Assembly: GCA_027886185.1 (NCBI GenBank)
Contig: WOAB01000041.1
Coordinates: forward strand, 3,162,001 to 3,226,000
Length of the DNA: 64,000 bases
Direction: 5' to 3'
Source of the DNA: Rheum nobile
Taxonomy: Eukaryota; Streptophyta; Magnoliopsida; Caryophyllales; Polygonaceae
Shown: positions 24,512 through 36,270 of the stretch, one piece after another
Numbering within the stretch: the stretch's first letter is position 1
Layout: each line of letters begins with the position of its first letter
The notes under the pieces: model-generated
Database searches by the model: none
What the model was told of the DNA's origin: nothing
The model's input: the letters and a program-made list of their open reading frames with translations, nothing else
Made by a program: the position numbers and the translations under genes

Positions 24512-26138
24512 TTAGGCATCACTATGACCAGCCGATGGAGCTGATGCGTGATGGGAGAGAAGCGCGCGTACGTCTGCCAAGAAAAGCGTCTGTTGAGCAG
24601 CCAAATCCTGCACTACCTGGCAAAGACTTCTCAGATCCTTCCCTAGAGATGATTTCTCATTCAGTTCCCCCTCAGAACTGTCCGCCTTAGAATCTTCCAT
24701 AGTCTCAGAAACAGTCGAAACACTATCCAGTTTCACCCAGCCTTCGTCACCTTGAAGAACAAATTTCATCTTGTGTAGATTACTGACATCGAAGGGGCGG
24801 GAGAAGACACTCGATTCCGCCGAGGAGTTGTAGACTTTATGGTACTCAAGAATCTTTTTGACAACTCGAGGGAACGGAAGAGCGTGCTGGTCTGTGTTCC
24901 TAGCATGGGACATGTGCTGCATCATAATCCTGGGGAGGCAAATGGGTTCCTTCTTCAATAGCGTAGATAGGAGGACAATATCCAAAATCAGCAGTCGGTT
25001 CCTTTTCTGTCCCCTGGGCGTGATGTTGCTGATCAAGAAGTGGTATAATACTTTGTTGACGGCAGACATCTCAGATATGTCAAGATCACCACTTCCCAAA
25101 GCATTCTCAATGCCAACCACTGCCCATACTGCTTCAGAATATGGAAAATCCTTAGGCCATCTTCCTTTTGGGTACTCGCCATACCCCTCATGTGGGACTC
25201 CCAAGGCTACTCCCAACTCAATGCTCGAAAACAGATGTACCTTCCCTCCAAGCTTGTAGCTCCCCAGAACGGCGTGGGGTCTGACCTCCATCACATAAGA
25301 CGAATAGAACTCCCTTATCAAGTCCTCATCCACACCTTCTTCTTCCACGAACAGCCGACTCCACTTTTGAGCATCCAGTACTGTATACACCTCCTCCAGA
25401 TAATTTTCCTTAAGGAACTCCGGGTCCACCAGCAATTCTTTTACCACGGACTTATGGCTCATGCTTTTGACTTCATCAGCCGCCACCTTTCTTTTGGCCT
25501 TGGCGGGCTGACGACGTTGACTTTTGCGGAGAGGACCAACATAGACCTTGGCTTTCTTCGCTTTGTTCCCAGTGAGGGGTTCTGACTCCTCGTCAGAACC
25601 CCTCATCTTCTTCCTCAACCAATTCCTTGGAGGAGTATGCAGTCTTTATCCTTCCAGATGACTTTAGAGAAATAAGAGGTTCCTCCTCATCTTCTTCCTC
25701 AACCAATTCCTTGGCGAGACACCTTACAACTCCCTGAATCTTCTCCTTCACAGCCACGTGCTCCTCAGTGGTGACTGGAGTGGTCTCTCTAGGTAACTCC
25801 TTTATCTCCTCTTCAATGGGGTCAGGATGGGTTGGAGAGGAATAAACCTCCTCTCTTTCAGTAGAGGATATGGCAGTGGGAACGGCCAGGGAGATTTTAG
25901 GGTTAGGGTTTTGTGGAGTGGGTTCTGTGTTTGGGGCGATTGGGGCTATGTAGGGGACCATGGCGAGTTGGTCCCAGGTTGGTGATGGTAGAGGGGTAAC
26001 TTTGGTGGTCGCTGGAGTGGTGGAGGAGGAAGGTAGGGACTGGGTAATGGTGGCGAGGAGAGTGGGGTCTGTCCCCATGGAGGACAGTTTGGCGAGGAGG
26101 TTTTGGAGGTCTTGGGCGAGGTTAGTGTTTGAGGCCAT
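24512..26138 (-). CDS. Element D accessory ORF (aORF), split once by a frameshift
   Basis: Two overlapping frames: 26138-25593 (ATG start, MASNTNLAQDLQNLLAKLSS, then Pro/Thr-rich and Glu-rich) and 25618-24512 (369 codons). Together they make about 542 codons, the same as the C copy. Conserved blocks in the second part: VLDAQKWSRLFVEEEGVDED, FLISNITPRG, LPRIMMQHM, HALPFPRVVKKI, and a Leu-rich tail. The +1 break coincides with a perfect 14-bp hairpin (25573-25605) that looks like a 13-base templated insertion. An 84-base spaced direct repeat (25601-25630 and 25685-25714) adds KELVEEEDE twice. The early basic KKAKVYVGPLRKSQRRQ stretch could be a nuclear signal. Function unknown. Confidence 0.75.
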
Positions 26139-27309
26139 TTTTGTGAGAGAGAAAGAGCTGGGAAGACCAGAGGCAGAGAGGAAGAGGAAGATAACTTGAG
26201 GAAGATAAGGGAATAGTGAAGAGGGGACTTACCTGGAGACCCGAATTATATAGCCATCACAAAATCTTCCAGAAATTCCAAAGATAAAATCTGATCCTTT
26301 CAGTTTCCAAAAGATAAAAATTGCAATCTTCCACTTTCCCAAAATCTTTCCAGAATCTCGTCCAAATCCAATTGAACCAGCCGAAGGATCTCTTTCTAAC
26401 TTCTTTCCATCAAATCAACTCTTAATGCACGGCGCGTCCCAACACAAGGTTTCCATTATTACATTCTACCATACACACGTCATCTCAGACCTGCAAGCCA
26501 CAGAGGCCGAACCATTTTCCCGCCAAAACAAAAAGAAGTAGGGTGTGATGCTGGGGGTTAGTTACCAGAGAGGGTACAAAAGACCATCACACCAAAATAT
26601 ATGATATTTGCGATTGATTTTTACATCATGCCTGAGGGGTCTCCAGTTGTGGATGATTAGATGGGTTCATAGGAGACATCAAGCATGGCGGTTACGGGTG
26701 AGCTGCAGAATCAACTATCATTTGGGCTTATGATGAGGGAACAAAACATCAAGTTGATTCTTTTGGGCCGAAATAGAGCTGATTCATGTGACATGTGATA
26801 ACATAGATGACCATGCAAGACATTCGGTACATAAAGGAAGTAAAAGCACATAGTCAAGCTTTTCGAAAATTAATACCCAAGGAAGCTAATGCATAACAAG
26901 GCATGAAGATTCGACTTTCACAGTTTACCACGTAATCTAGCCAATCATCGAGGGAACACAACACATAGACATGTAGTTAGGGGAACAAACCAGATTTCAT
27001 ATGGAACTGAATGTAGAGTTCCCCAACAGGTGTCCTAATGAGAAAAGTGACATTTGATTCTTTGTTCCACGAGATCCCTTATTTGGCAATCTTTCTGAAC
27101 ACAGTTATGACTTTTCTAGATGTACATGGTACCTAAAATTTTCACACAATGAACAAATTAGTCATTAAGTTCATATCCACATCTCCTTTACCTTTGACAC
27201 CAGGCCTTTGAGTCTCAAGTATTCCATGCAGAAGTGAGGTGAGACTCGCTTGGTTCCCTGTTAAGTAACTGACCCTTGAATGAATGAAACACTAGGAACA
27301 TTCCTCACT
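26139..27309 (-). other. Element D spacer where pol should be
   Basis: No ORF over 60 codons on the coding strand and no pol motif. The right side (27290-27345) matches the gag-pol junction of elements A and C (TCCTGCACA, GAACCCAG). The left side matches their post-pol noncoding region. This locates the pol deletion to about 26.9-27.3 kb. Confidence 0.8.
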
Positions 27310-29235
27310 TTATCCTGCACAGAAAGGGTTAGTTCTTGTGAACCCAGACAAGCTTATACTTTCTGGGTTTGGGAGCAACATATCTAATCTTAGGAGGTTC
27401 AACAGGCACTCTTGCTTGTAATGGCCAGAATGCCCGCAATACCAACAGACCCTTTGACACTTCAGATCTACATACTTGCTCTGTCCTGGCCAAGTTGTTT
27501 TGTTAGCAATCCTTGACTGAAAATCAATATTATTGGACTTACTGCTTTGGGATTGCTTCAGCCAAATTGCATGAGCCTTCTGTCCATGATACCAAGCCTT
27601 GCCTTCCTCAGTCGAATTAGAACATTCTTTGCCTTTGTTCCCTCCGGCGGAACATTCCCCCTCTTCTTTTACAGACTGTTTTCCTTCGACTTTGGAGCCT
27701 TTTTTCTTAGTGTCATCAACAGGAAGCTTAGGTTGATAGCCAATTCCAAAGCGATGTACTTCCTTCTTTTCAGGTTTCTTTTCATTCTTGGCTGCAACAA
27801 AGACAATACCTTTTGGCTCGTCCTTTTGTTCCTCACTGAGTTTGGTTAGATCACTAGAAAGTTTTGCATTTCCTAGTTTTAACATTAAAGACTCAGCCTC
27901 GAGTGAGGAAACAGTGGACTCTAGAGACTTAATCTTTTCAGTGAGTTCTAGACACTCAGAGCATGTGTTTGAAGAGGAAGATGAACCTTTTTCAAGCGTG
28001 AGCACTCTTTCAGCCCAAACCTGATTTTCTTCGATCAGACCTGAGATCGATTCATCTTTCTCTTCGAGTTGCTCACTGAAAAGACTACTCTCGCGAACGA
28101 GATTCTTAATGAGAGAGATCAAGCTTTCTTTAGATTTGCATTTTAAGCGTGATATAAGATCAGATTCAGTTACCTCATCGTTGATTACCTCTCCCTTTAT
28201 CTCGTTTGAAACTTCAACGGCCATTAAGCATACATCCCTGGAATGTGACGAATCTTCGTCATCTGAGTCTGATTCTCCCCAGGTGGCAACCATTGCTTGC
28301 TTCCCTTCATTTGCTGGAGGCATTCCTGCCTTCTTTTTGAAGCAGTTTCTGGCCATGTGTCCCTTGTTCTGACAGTGGTAACAAACCACATCTTTCATGT
28401 CTCTGTTCCCTTCAGAGGAACTGGGCGAGTCTTTGTTCCGAGACCATATCTTCCTCATTGCCCTTGTGATAAGAGCAACATCTTCATCGCCATCCTCATC
28501 TTCATCGCCCATTTGAGACAGATCAAATGCCCTTTCCACCTTCAGGGCAATGCTCTTCGCCTTCTCCTCTCCTTTCTTGTTTATCTTATGGTTATAGACA
28601 GAGGCGTTGCTTTCCAGCTTAGCAACCACCTCTTCCATAATAAGAGTCTTGACGTCTGTTTGAGAGTAGAGGGCAAGAGCAATGGCATCCCACTGAGTGT
28701 TGAGACCTTGCATGAAGTGATGAGTCAACTTCCAGTCTGGCATTGTTTTACCAAGGTACTGAAGCTGACCAACTAGCCCATGGAACCTGGAGTAGTACTC
28801 TTGAATGTGTTCATCTTTTTCTTGAGAAACTTGGTCATACTCCTTGATCAGAGAAAGGATCTTGTTCTTCTTTGTGTCTTCATTTCCTTGATGAAGGCGC
28901 TTCAAAGCATCCCAGATCTCCTTAGCAGTTTTGTAGCTCATGATTTTCTTGAGATCTGAGGGAGAAAGAGCCATGTGGAGGATCTTCTTGGCCCTATTGT
29001 TTTTCTCCAATTTCTTCCAGTCCTCATCGGTGTAGTCGATCTTTGGTTTTGGCTTAGTCTCATCTTCATCATTCTTGATAACAAAAGGACCGACTTCTAT
29101 GACTCTCCAGATCTGTCCGTCGAGGGAACAAATGTGGGACTCGATTTGTTCCACCCACCAATCATACTCACCGGCCTTCAGCATTGGCGGCTTCCAGAAT
29201 GAATCACCGATTGCATTGCTTGACGACGACGACAT
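27310..29235 (-). CDS. Element D gag, intact
   Basis: Single open frame of 641 residues from ATG at 29233-29235. The start MSSSSSNAIGDSFWKPPMLK is followed by the UBN2-type gag (WWVEQIESHI, KKILHMALSPSDLKKIMSY, EYYSRFHGLVGQL). Then come the zinc knuckle CYHCQNKGHMARNC (about residue 285), an acidic and coiled-coil region (SGLIEENQVWAERVLTLEKG), a Lys/Glu-rich stretch, and a second knuckle CWYCGHSGHYKQEC (about residue 605). It should form the particle in the cytoplasm and bind element RNA. It ends about where pol starts in relatives. An open gag without pol implies selection on gag or very recent movement. Confidence 0.92.
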   Translation of the reverse strand: MSSSSSNAIGDSFWKPPMLKAGEYDWWVEQIESHICSLDGQIWRVIEVGPFVIKNDEDETKPKPKIDYTDEDWKKLEKNNRAKKILHMALSPSDLKKIMSYKTAKEIWDALKRLHQGNEDTKKNKILSLIKEYDQVSQEKDEHIQEYYSRFHGLVGQLQYLGKTMPDWKLTHHFMQGLNTQWDAIALALYSQTDVKTLIMEEVVAKLESNASVYNHKINKKGEEKAKSIALKVERAFDLSQMGDEDEDGDEDVALITRAMRKIWSRNKDSPSSSEGNRDMKDVVCYHCQNKGHMARNCFKKKAGMPPANEGKQAMVATWGESDSDDEDSSHSRDVCLMAVEVSNEIKGEVINDEVTESDLISRLKCKSKESLISLIKNLVRESSLFSEQLEEKDESISGLIEENQVWAERVLTLEKGSSSSSNTCSECLELTEKIKSLESTVSSLEAESLMLKLGNAKLSSDLTKLSEEQKDEPKGIVFVAAKNEKKPEKKEVHRFGIGYQPKLPVDDTKKKGSKVEGKQSVKEEGECSAGGNKGKECSNSTEEGKAWYHGQKAHAIWLKQSQSSKSNNIDFQSRIANKTTWPGQSKYVDLKCQRVCWYCGHSGHYKQECLLNLLRLDMLLPNPESISLSGFTRTNPFCAG

Positions 29236-29278
29236 CTTTTCCTACAAATTCTGTAACGAAAACAATCTAGAGCACCAG

Positions 29279-29290
29279 GCTCTGATACCA
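29279..29290 (-). promoter_or_regulatory. Element D primer-binding site
   Basis: Minus strand TGGTATCAGAGC, initiator tRNA-Met type, two bases from the 5' LTR. Confidence 0.9.
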
Positions 29291-29292
29291 AT

Positions 29293-30217
29293 TGTTGGAT
29301 CGTTAGAGTTACGTCTGAGGGAACAAAAGCTTTGTTCCCACAAAAGGCACAGCAGATTAAAATATCAAGAAAGATAACAGAACGAACTCACGATATATAG
29401 TGAAAACCCTGATTAGCAAAACTAGCTTCTCAAGGAAAAACCACTACCTTCAAGCTTCTGCTTGAGAGGATTTTGAAGTGTGTACTTGTCTTATTGATTT
29501 CTTGTTCGATTACACTTGTAGCATGGACTCTAAAACACTAGACTTCCCACCTAGATTCGAAGATCACTCCTACAACGATGAATCCGAACTCAACCCTCAA
29601 AGACTCACAAACACTTCACTCTCTTTTTCTTCTCAACTGAACGCTCTCTGTTCTACTTTTTCTTCTGCGTCGTTACATAGAAAAGAATCCATGCTTCTCT
29701 TAAATACAACTCGGCTAAAACCCTAATTGACACAAAATTAGGAAATACTAGAATCGGATTACAAAGATATGATTTTGTTTTGAAGATAAGATATCACAAC
29801 CGGTTATATTAATTAAGGAAGGAGTTCCTTAATTAATCCAACCGATTGGATAACGTTCTTCTCTCTCCAATCGCCTTATCTTAGGAAAGATTCCTAGGAT
29901 CAACACGATCGGGTTTTCTCTCTCCATATCTTCGCGCAATCCGGCTTGATCCTTGGAGCCGAAGTCTTCATCCTCTACCGCGTGGCTTCTTGGTTTGTTT
30001 CCTTAACACAGCACGCTGGATGACTTCTTTCCTTTTGCAGCCTTGATCTGGTCCGTCACTTCAGTTCCATGAGAGGTAACAAAGCGCTAAGCAAGTCTTT
30101 GTTCCCTCTGAGATCCTGTGCTACAAAGCTCCCTGGGATAACTCTTTTTGTCCCTGAAACACTTGGTACACATATTAGTTGAGTGTTTGTAACCATCAAA
30201 ACCTAAGGAATTCAACA
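29293..30217 (-). repeat. 5' LTR of element D
   Basis: 925 bp, TGTTGGATCG...GAATTCAACA on the plus strand. A TATA-like TATTTAAG lies on the minus strand near 29697. It carries a perfect inverted repeat TTAATTAAGGAAGGAG/TTCCTTAATTAA at about 29811-29836. Confidence 0.97.
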
Positions 30218-32373
30218 GAACCTCAGACAAAGGTTGGTGAAAACGACATGACAAACCCTTCTAAAGCCTGTCACCATCCAAAGGAAACTCTGAAGGTGTC
30301 TAGGTTGCTGAACCTCAGACAAAAGATGTTTGACAATGACATGTCAAACCCTTCTAAAACTTGTCACCATCCAAAGGAAACTCTGAAGTTGTCTAGGTTG
30401 TTGAACCTCAGACAAAAGGTGTTTGACAACGACATGACATAGTCTTCTGAAGCCTTTGACCAACCAATGTGCATTCTGAGTTTGCCTAGGTTTTGGTACA
30501 TGATTAAGTCAGCTTGAATTAAGGATCACCACACAACCTAGGTTAAGCTTGCTCTGTGGGAACCAAGAGAAGACTAAACCTCGAGAATACACTATATAAG
30601 GAAGATAAGCTCCATTGTTATCTTCAAGCACTACAACAAGAATCACACTTCATAGCAAACATCAAAGTGTGAACTCTCAACAAGATCATCAACTCAAACC
30701 AAGATCAAGAGGAACCAGTCAAGGAACCCGAGAGCTGTGTGCTAGTTTCTGTGACTGTAAGTGAGTTAGTTCCTTAGTGCTTAGGACTGCTTCTTGGATT
30801 GATTATACTTTCTGTTAAGTTTATCTAGGATTGTCTAACTGTGTGTAAGACAAAGAAACTGTGTGTTTGTTCCTAGAGTAACATGTAACCGAAGTGATAA
30901 GAAATCAAGAAGTAGACCTTGAAATCCTTTCGAAAGAAAGGTAGTGGTTTTTATCCTAGATTGCTAGTTGACAATCGAAGGTTTCCACTATAAGGAACTT
31001 GTTCATTTATATTTGATTGTTTATTTCCGCTGCGAAGGGAACTGTAATCTGTATTCTCAATTCCCTTGTTCTTAATCTAACAATCACGATCCTATAATGA
31101 GAACTCCCAGAATCAACTTTTCCATCAACACAACATCGCCAACTAACACAGTATCTTGCTTCTCTTGGCGGGGGATGATGTTTTTGATGAGGAAGGTGTG
31201 GAGCAGCTTCTTGTCCAGGCGCAGAAATTTTGTGAGCAGGGCACCCTTAGAAGGAGGGGAACCATCAAACACTGTCTTCAGAATGGCCTGTTTGTGCTTA
31301 GAGGGCCAGTTTCGTTTGACAATGACACCAAAACCTTCACCAGTGGGAACTTCCAAGACGGAACCAACAACAACAGCAAAGAGCGGGATTAGATTACCTC
31401 CCTAGGTGAGAATAGTATCATTCGCAGGCTTATTGTCCAAGGCTGGGACAAACTCCATGTTTTGATAGAAGAGGTGGACTAGATCTTCATTGACTGTGAA
31501 GGGCTCCACAATCAGGTTGTCCCACCCTTGAAGTTGGAGCAGAGAGTAGGCATAAGAGATGAGATCATCATCGGCGGAACTCCATAACTCTTGGCCAACA
31601 ATCAGTGGTTCTAGGATGCGACGGGAGGATAGAGCTGGTGCCATCACGAAGAGAACCGGAGAAGGAGACGGTACTGGCTTGGTTTGGGGCTTCTTATCCT
31701 TGTCGGTCTTGACCGTCTTGGCCTTATTGTCCTTGGGGGCCTCCTCCAGTTGAAGGGAAGGAACACCGTGAGCCCCTTTGGCGGCACGACGTTTGACTCG
31801 ACCGGCCACCGACTGTGGGTCACCAGGCTGTTTGAAGGACGCCGGAGGTGTAGGGAGCAGTTCCACGTTGATGGGCACAATCCCCTGGGAATGAGATTAG
31901 TGATGAGAACCCTCTTTAGTCGGTGTGGGGGAGTTGTGCTTTGATGGGATGTGCTCTGATGAGGCGGACTGAGAGGGCTGCTCCTCTGGGACAAGTGGGG
32001 GAATAGATTTTGCGGGTTCCTCCACCGTCGTTGGCGCCAAAGATGAGGCCTTTGATGGGGAGGGCACATGTGAAGAGGAGGTGGTAGCCTTCCACTTTCT
32101 GTATGCAGCCAGCATCTTAAGCTCATCGGCGGCAAGATCTTCGAGTACGGAATCAATGAGAGCAAGTGGGGAAAGTTGGGAACTTTGAGAGTTTGAGAGC
32201 ACGGCAGATTTTTGTGAGAGGCAAAGAGAGTGTGAAATCGGTGCCGATTTAGGGTTGTACTCGCTGCCTTTTATACTCTCTGAGCAAAATTCTATCCAAA
32301 TATAGCCGTTGCAGAATCGCTTCAAATAAGGGAACTCAGATTTTCCTTCAAACGGCCACAATATCTTCATCAT

Positions 32374-32995
32374 TTAAGGGAACTCAGAAATCTCCACCAA
32401 AATCATCTTCCAGAAATATCACATCAATCGGATCAAAAAATAATCAGAATTTGCAGAGAATCAAATGGCTACAACCGCAATTATTGTCCTCGGAAAGCGG
32501 TTGCAGACTTAGCAGAATTTGAATTTCGGCCGTTGAAGAGCAATTCCCAGTTCCTTTCCTCAGTATTTGACACGGAACCGGATGGATATGGGTACATTTT
32601 ATGTAGGGAACCAAGCAACACTCAAGAAAAAGTACATACCCATATTAAGAGAAATAGGTTGGCATTTTTGACACCACAAAGATAATTCCCAGTTGTGGAC
32701 TAAAGATGGATCATAAGGAATTATGCAATGCAGTCAGGCTTAGGACGGTTTGTAGTCAATTATCATTTCGGCTTATGATGATGGATAGATTTGATCAACT
32801 TGACTACTATGAGGCCAACAAAGAGATGTAATCAAGGTCGAATCATATTATAAAATCATGAGATCATGCAAGAGTGTTAAGAACATGCTTTAGAACAAAT
32901 ATTACAGGATCAAATATCAACAATATTGTCAATGAAATCATAGAAAATATCAAATCTAGTCAAAGCAAGGAAACTAGTAAGAGCAACTGGAACTA
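32374..32995 (-). other. Element C spacer between pol and aORF
   Basis: No ORF. It contains ATCATTTCGGCTTATGATG (about 32762), a word also seen at the same place in B (60533) and D (26728), so this noncoding block is conserved among the three elements. Confidence 0.7.
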
Positions 32996-35900
32996 CTAGT
33001 TTAGGGAAATCATTCCTAGAAGTAACCTGAAGGACTCATAAGGTTCTCGATTTAATGCTTTGGTGAATATATCGGCAATTTGATCTTGAGTCCTACAATG
33101 TTCTAGCAGTATGTTCCCTTTTTCAACATGATCACGCAAGAAATGATGCCTAATATCTATATGCTTGGTCCTAGTGTGATGCACATGATTCTTGGAGATG
33201 TTGATTGCACTAGTGTTATCACAAAGAATCTTAAGAGGACCAAAAGACACACCAAAGTCTGCAAGTTATTGTTTGAGCCAGAGGAGTTGGGAACAACAGG
33301 CGGCAGAAGCAATGTACTCAGCTTCAGTAGTTGAGAGAGCAACATAATTCTGTTTCTTTGAGCCCCAAGAAACCAAGCATGGACCAAGGAACTAGGCCAT
33401 ACCGGACGTGCTCTTTCGATCAACCAAGTAGCCTGTATAGTCAACATATGTATATCCAAGAAGATTGAAATGTCAATCCTTGGGGTACCAAAGACATAGG
33501 TCGTCAGTTCCCTTGAGATAGCGAAATATGCGCTTCACTTCAGATAAGTGAGATTCCCTTGGATCAGCCTGAAACCTGGCACATAGACACACAACAAACA
33601 CAATATCTGGCCTACTAGCAGTTAGATACATCAAAGAACCGATCATGCCTCGATATAACTTTTCTTCCACTTTCTGTCATGAATGATCTGCATGCGAGTG
33701 GCTGGGGAGATGGGGGTCGAGATGGCTTTGCTAGAATCCATTTTGATCTTCTTCAAGAGTTCCTTAAGATATTTATGTTGATGGATTTGAATGCCATCAT
33801 CCTTTTGAGTAACTTGCAATCCTAGGAAGAAGGATAGTTCCCCAATTATAGTCATTTCAAACTCGCTGCTCATTAGATTTTTGAACTTTTCTACAAGAGC
33901 CAAGTTAGTGGAACCAAAAATAATATCATCAACATATACTTGGACCACAAGAATCTCACCTTTGACTTCCAGGATGAAGAGAGTTTTGTCAATCACACCA
34001 CGTCGATAGCCATTGGCTGTTAAGAACTGGGCAAGACGATCATACCAAGCGCGAGGGGCTTGCTTAAGACCATAGAGAGCCTTGTCCAAAAAATAGACGT
34101 GGTCAGGGTGATCATCATCTTCGAATCCTGGAGGTTGCTTGACATATACTTCCTCTTGAAGAATTCCATTGAGAAATGCGGTCTTCACGTCCATTTGGTA
34201 TAACTTGAAGCCTTTGTGAGAAGCATAAGCTATGAGTAGTCGAATAGCCTCCAGTCTTGCCACAGGGGCAAAGGTCTCATCATAGTCAATCCCTTCTTGT
34301 TGATTATATCCTTGAGCAACCAAGCGAGACTTGTTTCTCGATACTGCACCTGAATCATCCAATTTGTTGCGAAATACCCACCGAGTTCCTATGATGTGTC
34401 TGTTTTGAGGACGAGGAACTAGTCTCCAAACTTTGTTCCTTTCGAACTGGTGAAGTTCCTCTTACATAGCTAGGATCTAGTCAGTATCCTTCAGAGCCTC
34501 CGTGATGTTCTTTGGTTCTATAAGAGACAGAAAGGCATTGAAGGCACAATAGGACATATCCTCAAATCCATACCTGACTGGATGCTTGGTAGTTATTTTA
34601 TCTCTGTTAGGAATAATCAGATCAGTTCCCAGAGCTTCAGCATCTGCGGATACACTAGCTGAGGAAGAAGTTGTAGCAGGATCAACTACTGGAGCAGGAT
34701 CAGCTACCGGAGCAGGAGCATCTTCATTAGTTGATGGGTTGGAGGGAACTGTAGCAACAACAACATCTTGAGGATCGGAGGGAACTGGGGTGCTGTGTGA
34801 AGATGTTGCCGCTTTTGGCTCAATCACAATTGAGGGAACTGTGGGTATGTGGTGACCAGATAGGTTGGGATAGAAGTTATGCTTGGAGGGAGCTTCATCA
34901 TCGAAATCTTCATTTGGCCGTTGAAACGGATCTTCCGAGGGAACTGAGGGATCCTGCACAGACTTTGAAGGCAATTTTTCATTGAAAATAACATGAATAC
35001 TTTCCTCTACCTGTTTAGTCAGTTTATTGAAGACCTTGTATGCTTTGCTACTTGAAGCATATCCGATGAAGATTCCTTCATCACTCCGTGGATCAAACTT
35101 TCCCAGATTGTCTTTCCCATTGTTGTGAACAAAACACTTGCAGCCAAAAACTCTTAGATGAGCGATGTTGGAAATTGTGCCTCTAAGTAGTTCATAAGAG
35201 GTCTTCTCAAGCATAGGACGCAGCATTGCCCTATTCAAAATGAAGCAAGCTGCATTGACAGCTTCTGCCTAGAAGGATTGAGATAGTCCACTCGAGATGA
35301 GCATTGTTCGAGTCATATCTTCCAACATCCTATTCTTTCTTTTGACAACTCCGTTCTGCTGTGGAGTGTATGGAGCCGAGAAGTTGTGATCAACTCCATG
35401 TTCCCTGCAAAATGTTAGAAAATCTCCATTTTCGAACTCAGTTCCATGATCGGAACGAATAGCACGAAGAGATACATTCAAGGACTTTTCAAGTAAGGGA
35501 ACTAACTCGCTGAACCTATCTAAGACTTCACTTTTAGATTTTATGAATAATGTCCAAGTGAATCTAGAGTAATCATCAACAAGTACTAGAATATACCTGT
35601 TACCACCAATGCTTTGAACTCGCATAGGACCACAAAGATCCATGTGAATGAGTTCCAGAGGTTTAGAGGAACTTACCATTATTTTGGACTTGAAGGAACT
35701 ACGAACATATTTCCCTTGAACACAGTCAGAACAGATTTCCGACCTTTCAGCATTGATTTTGGGAAGTCCACGAACTAGTTCCTTTTGATGTAGCTTGTGG
35801 ATTAGCTTGATGCTTGCATGACCAAGTCGTTGATGTCATAGATTCGTCTGAACTTCAATTGACGAAAGACACAGTTTCTCTTTGAAAACAAACTTTAGAT

Positions 35901-36270
35901 CAATAACGTAGACATTATTGAACCTTTTGCCTTTTAAGATCACAATTCCCCGACTGTCTTCCATAATACATTCCTTAGAGGTAAAGTGAACCTCATTTCC
36001 TCCTTCATCACACAGTTGTGACACACTAATTAGATCAAAACCTAAATTTTCAATAAGGTTGACATTACTTACCTTGATGTGATCAGTAAGATTCACATTT
36101 CCAGTTCCACAGATTGCTCCCTTTCTCTTGTCCTTGAAGGAAATAGTACCTCCTCGGTGTTTCTGAAGTGATGACATTTTGCTTTTGTTTTCGGTCATAT
36201 GGCACGAGCAACCACTGTCTATGTACCATTTGTCATGTTGCCTCACTTCGTCCTGCACAAGGGAACTCAA
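32996..36270 (-). pseudogene. Element C pol (protease to RNase H)
   Basis: In order on the minus strand: protease site YIDSGCSCHMT (36270-35836 frame), integrase (35679-35269) with HMDLCGP and RSDHGTEF but VVKRKN in place of VVERKN, the rest of integrase with a Ser/Pro-rich C-terminus repeating VPS (35238-34477), reverse transcriptase with YVDD (34362-33643) and RNase H (33670-32996). Frames are separated by stops and shifts. The Glu-to-Lys change hits the third catalytic residue of integrase. Similarity to A and B pol is high throughout, but C is a distinct family by its LTR. Confidence 0.88.

Larger units (their letters stand above)
23166..30217 (-). mobile_element. Element D: young pol-less LTR retrotransposon with gag and aORF
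   Basis: Complete 7052-bp unit: 3' LTR 23166-24090, purine-tract array, aORF, noncoding spacer, gag, tRNA-Met primer site, 5' LTR 29293-30217. The perfect 5-bp duplication GAACC (23161-23165 and 30218-30222) shows a simple integration. The LTRs are both 925 bp and differ at about 17 positions by my reading (near 1.8%). Between gag (ends 27310) and the spacer there is no protease, integrase, reverse transcriptase or RNase H at all. The spacer at 26570-26800 still matches the post-pol region of element C (GTTGTGGA, CTTATGATGA words), so pol was deleted. It must have been copied in trans. Confidence 0.92.
22832..31096 (+). mobile_element. Solo LTR of the A/B family, inside the aORF of element C (split by element D)
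   Basis: The plus-strand LTR starts TGTTAGGAAATGG at 22832 and ends ATCACGATCCTATA at 31096 (the usual final CA has become TA). The two pieces, 22832-23165 and 30218-31096, match the element A LTR in opposite orientation, with TATA (CTATATAAGG) at about 30592. The flanks ATCGG (22827-22831) and ATGAG (31097-31101) are a degenerate 5-bp duplication. It has four copies of the roughly 90-bp U3 repeat, against three in A and B. There is no internal region, so it is a solo LTR. Confidence 0.85.
22454..32373 (-). pseudogene. Element C accessory ORF (aORF), interrupted by a solo LTR
   Basis: One minus-strand frame runs 32373-31102, then continues exactly in frame at 22826-22454 once the solo LTR 22832-31096 and one target copy are removed. 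Total is about 548 codons. It lies between pol and the 3' LTR, in the pol direction. Two single stops (about 31896 and 31402) break it further. Shared blocks with the B and D copies: ILEPLIVGQELW, LQGWDNLIVEPF, FLIKNIIPRQ, LPRINLGHMQ, HALLYPHVVKKL. The N-terminal third is Ser/Pro-rich and low complexity. It resembles proteins labelled 'putative plant transposon protein' (Pfam PF20167, from memory). No catalytic motif is recognised, and its function is unknown. Confidence 0.75.
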
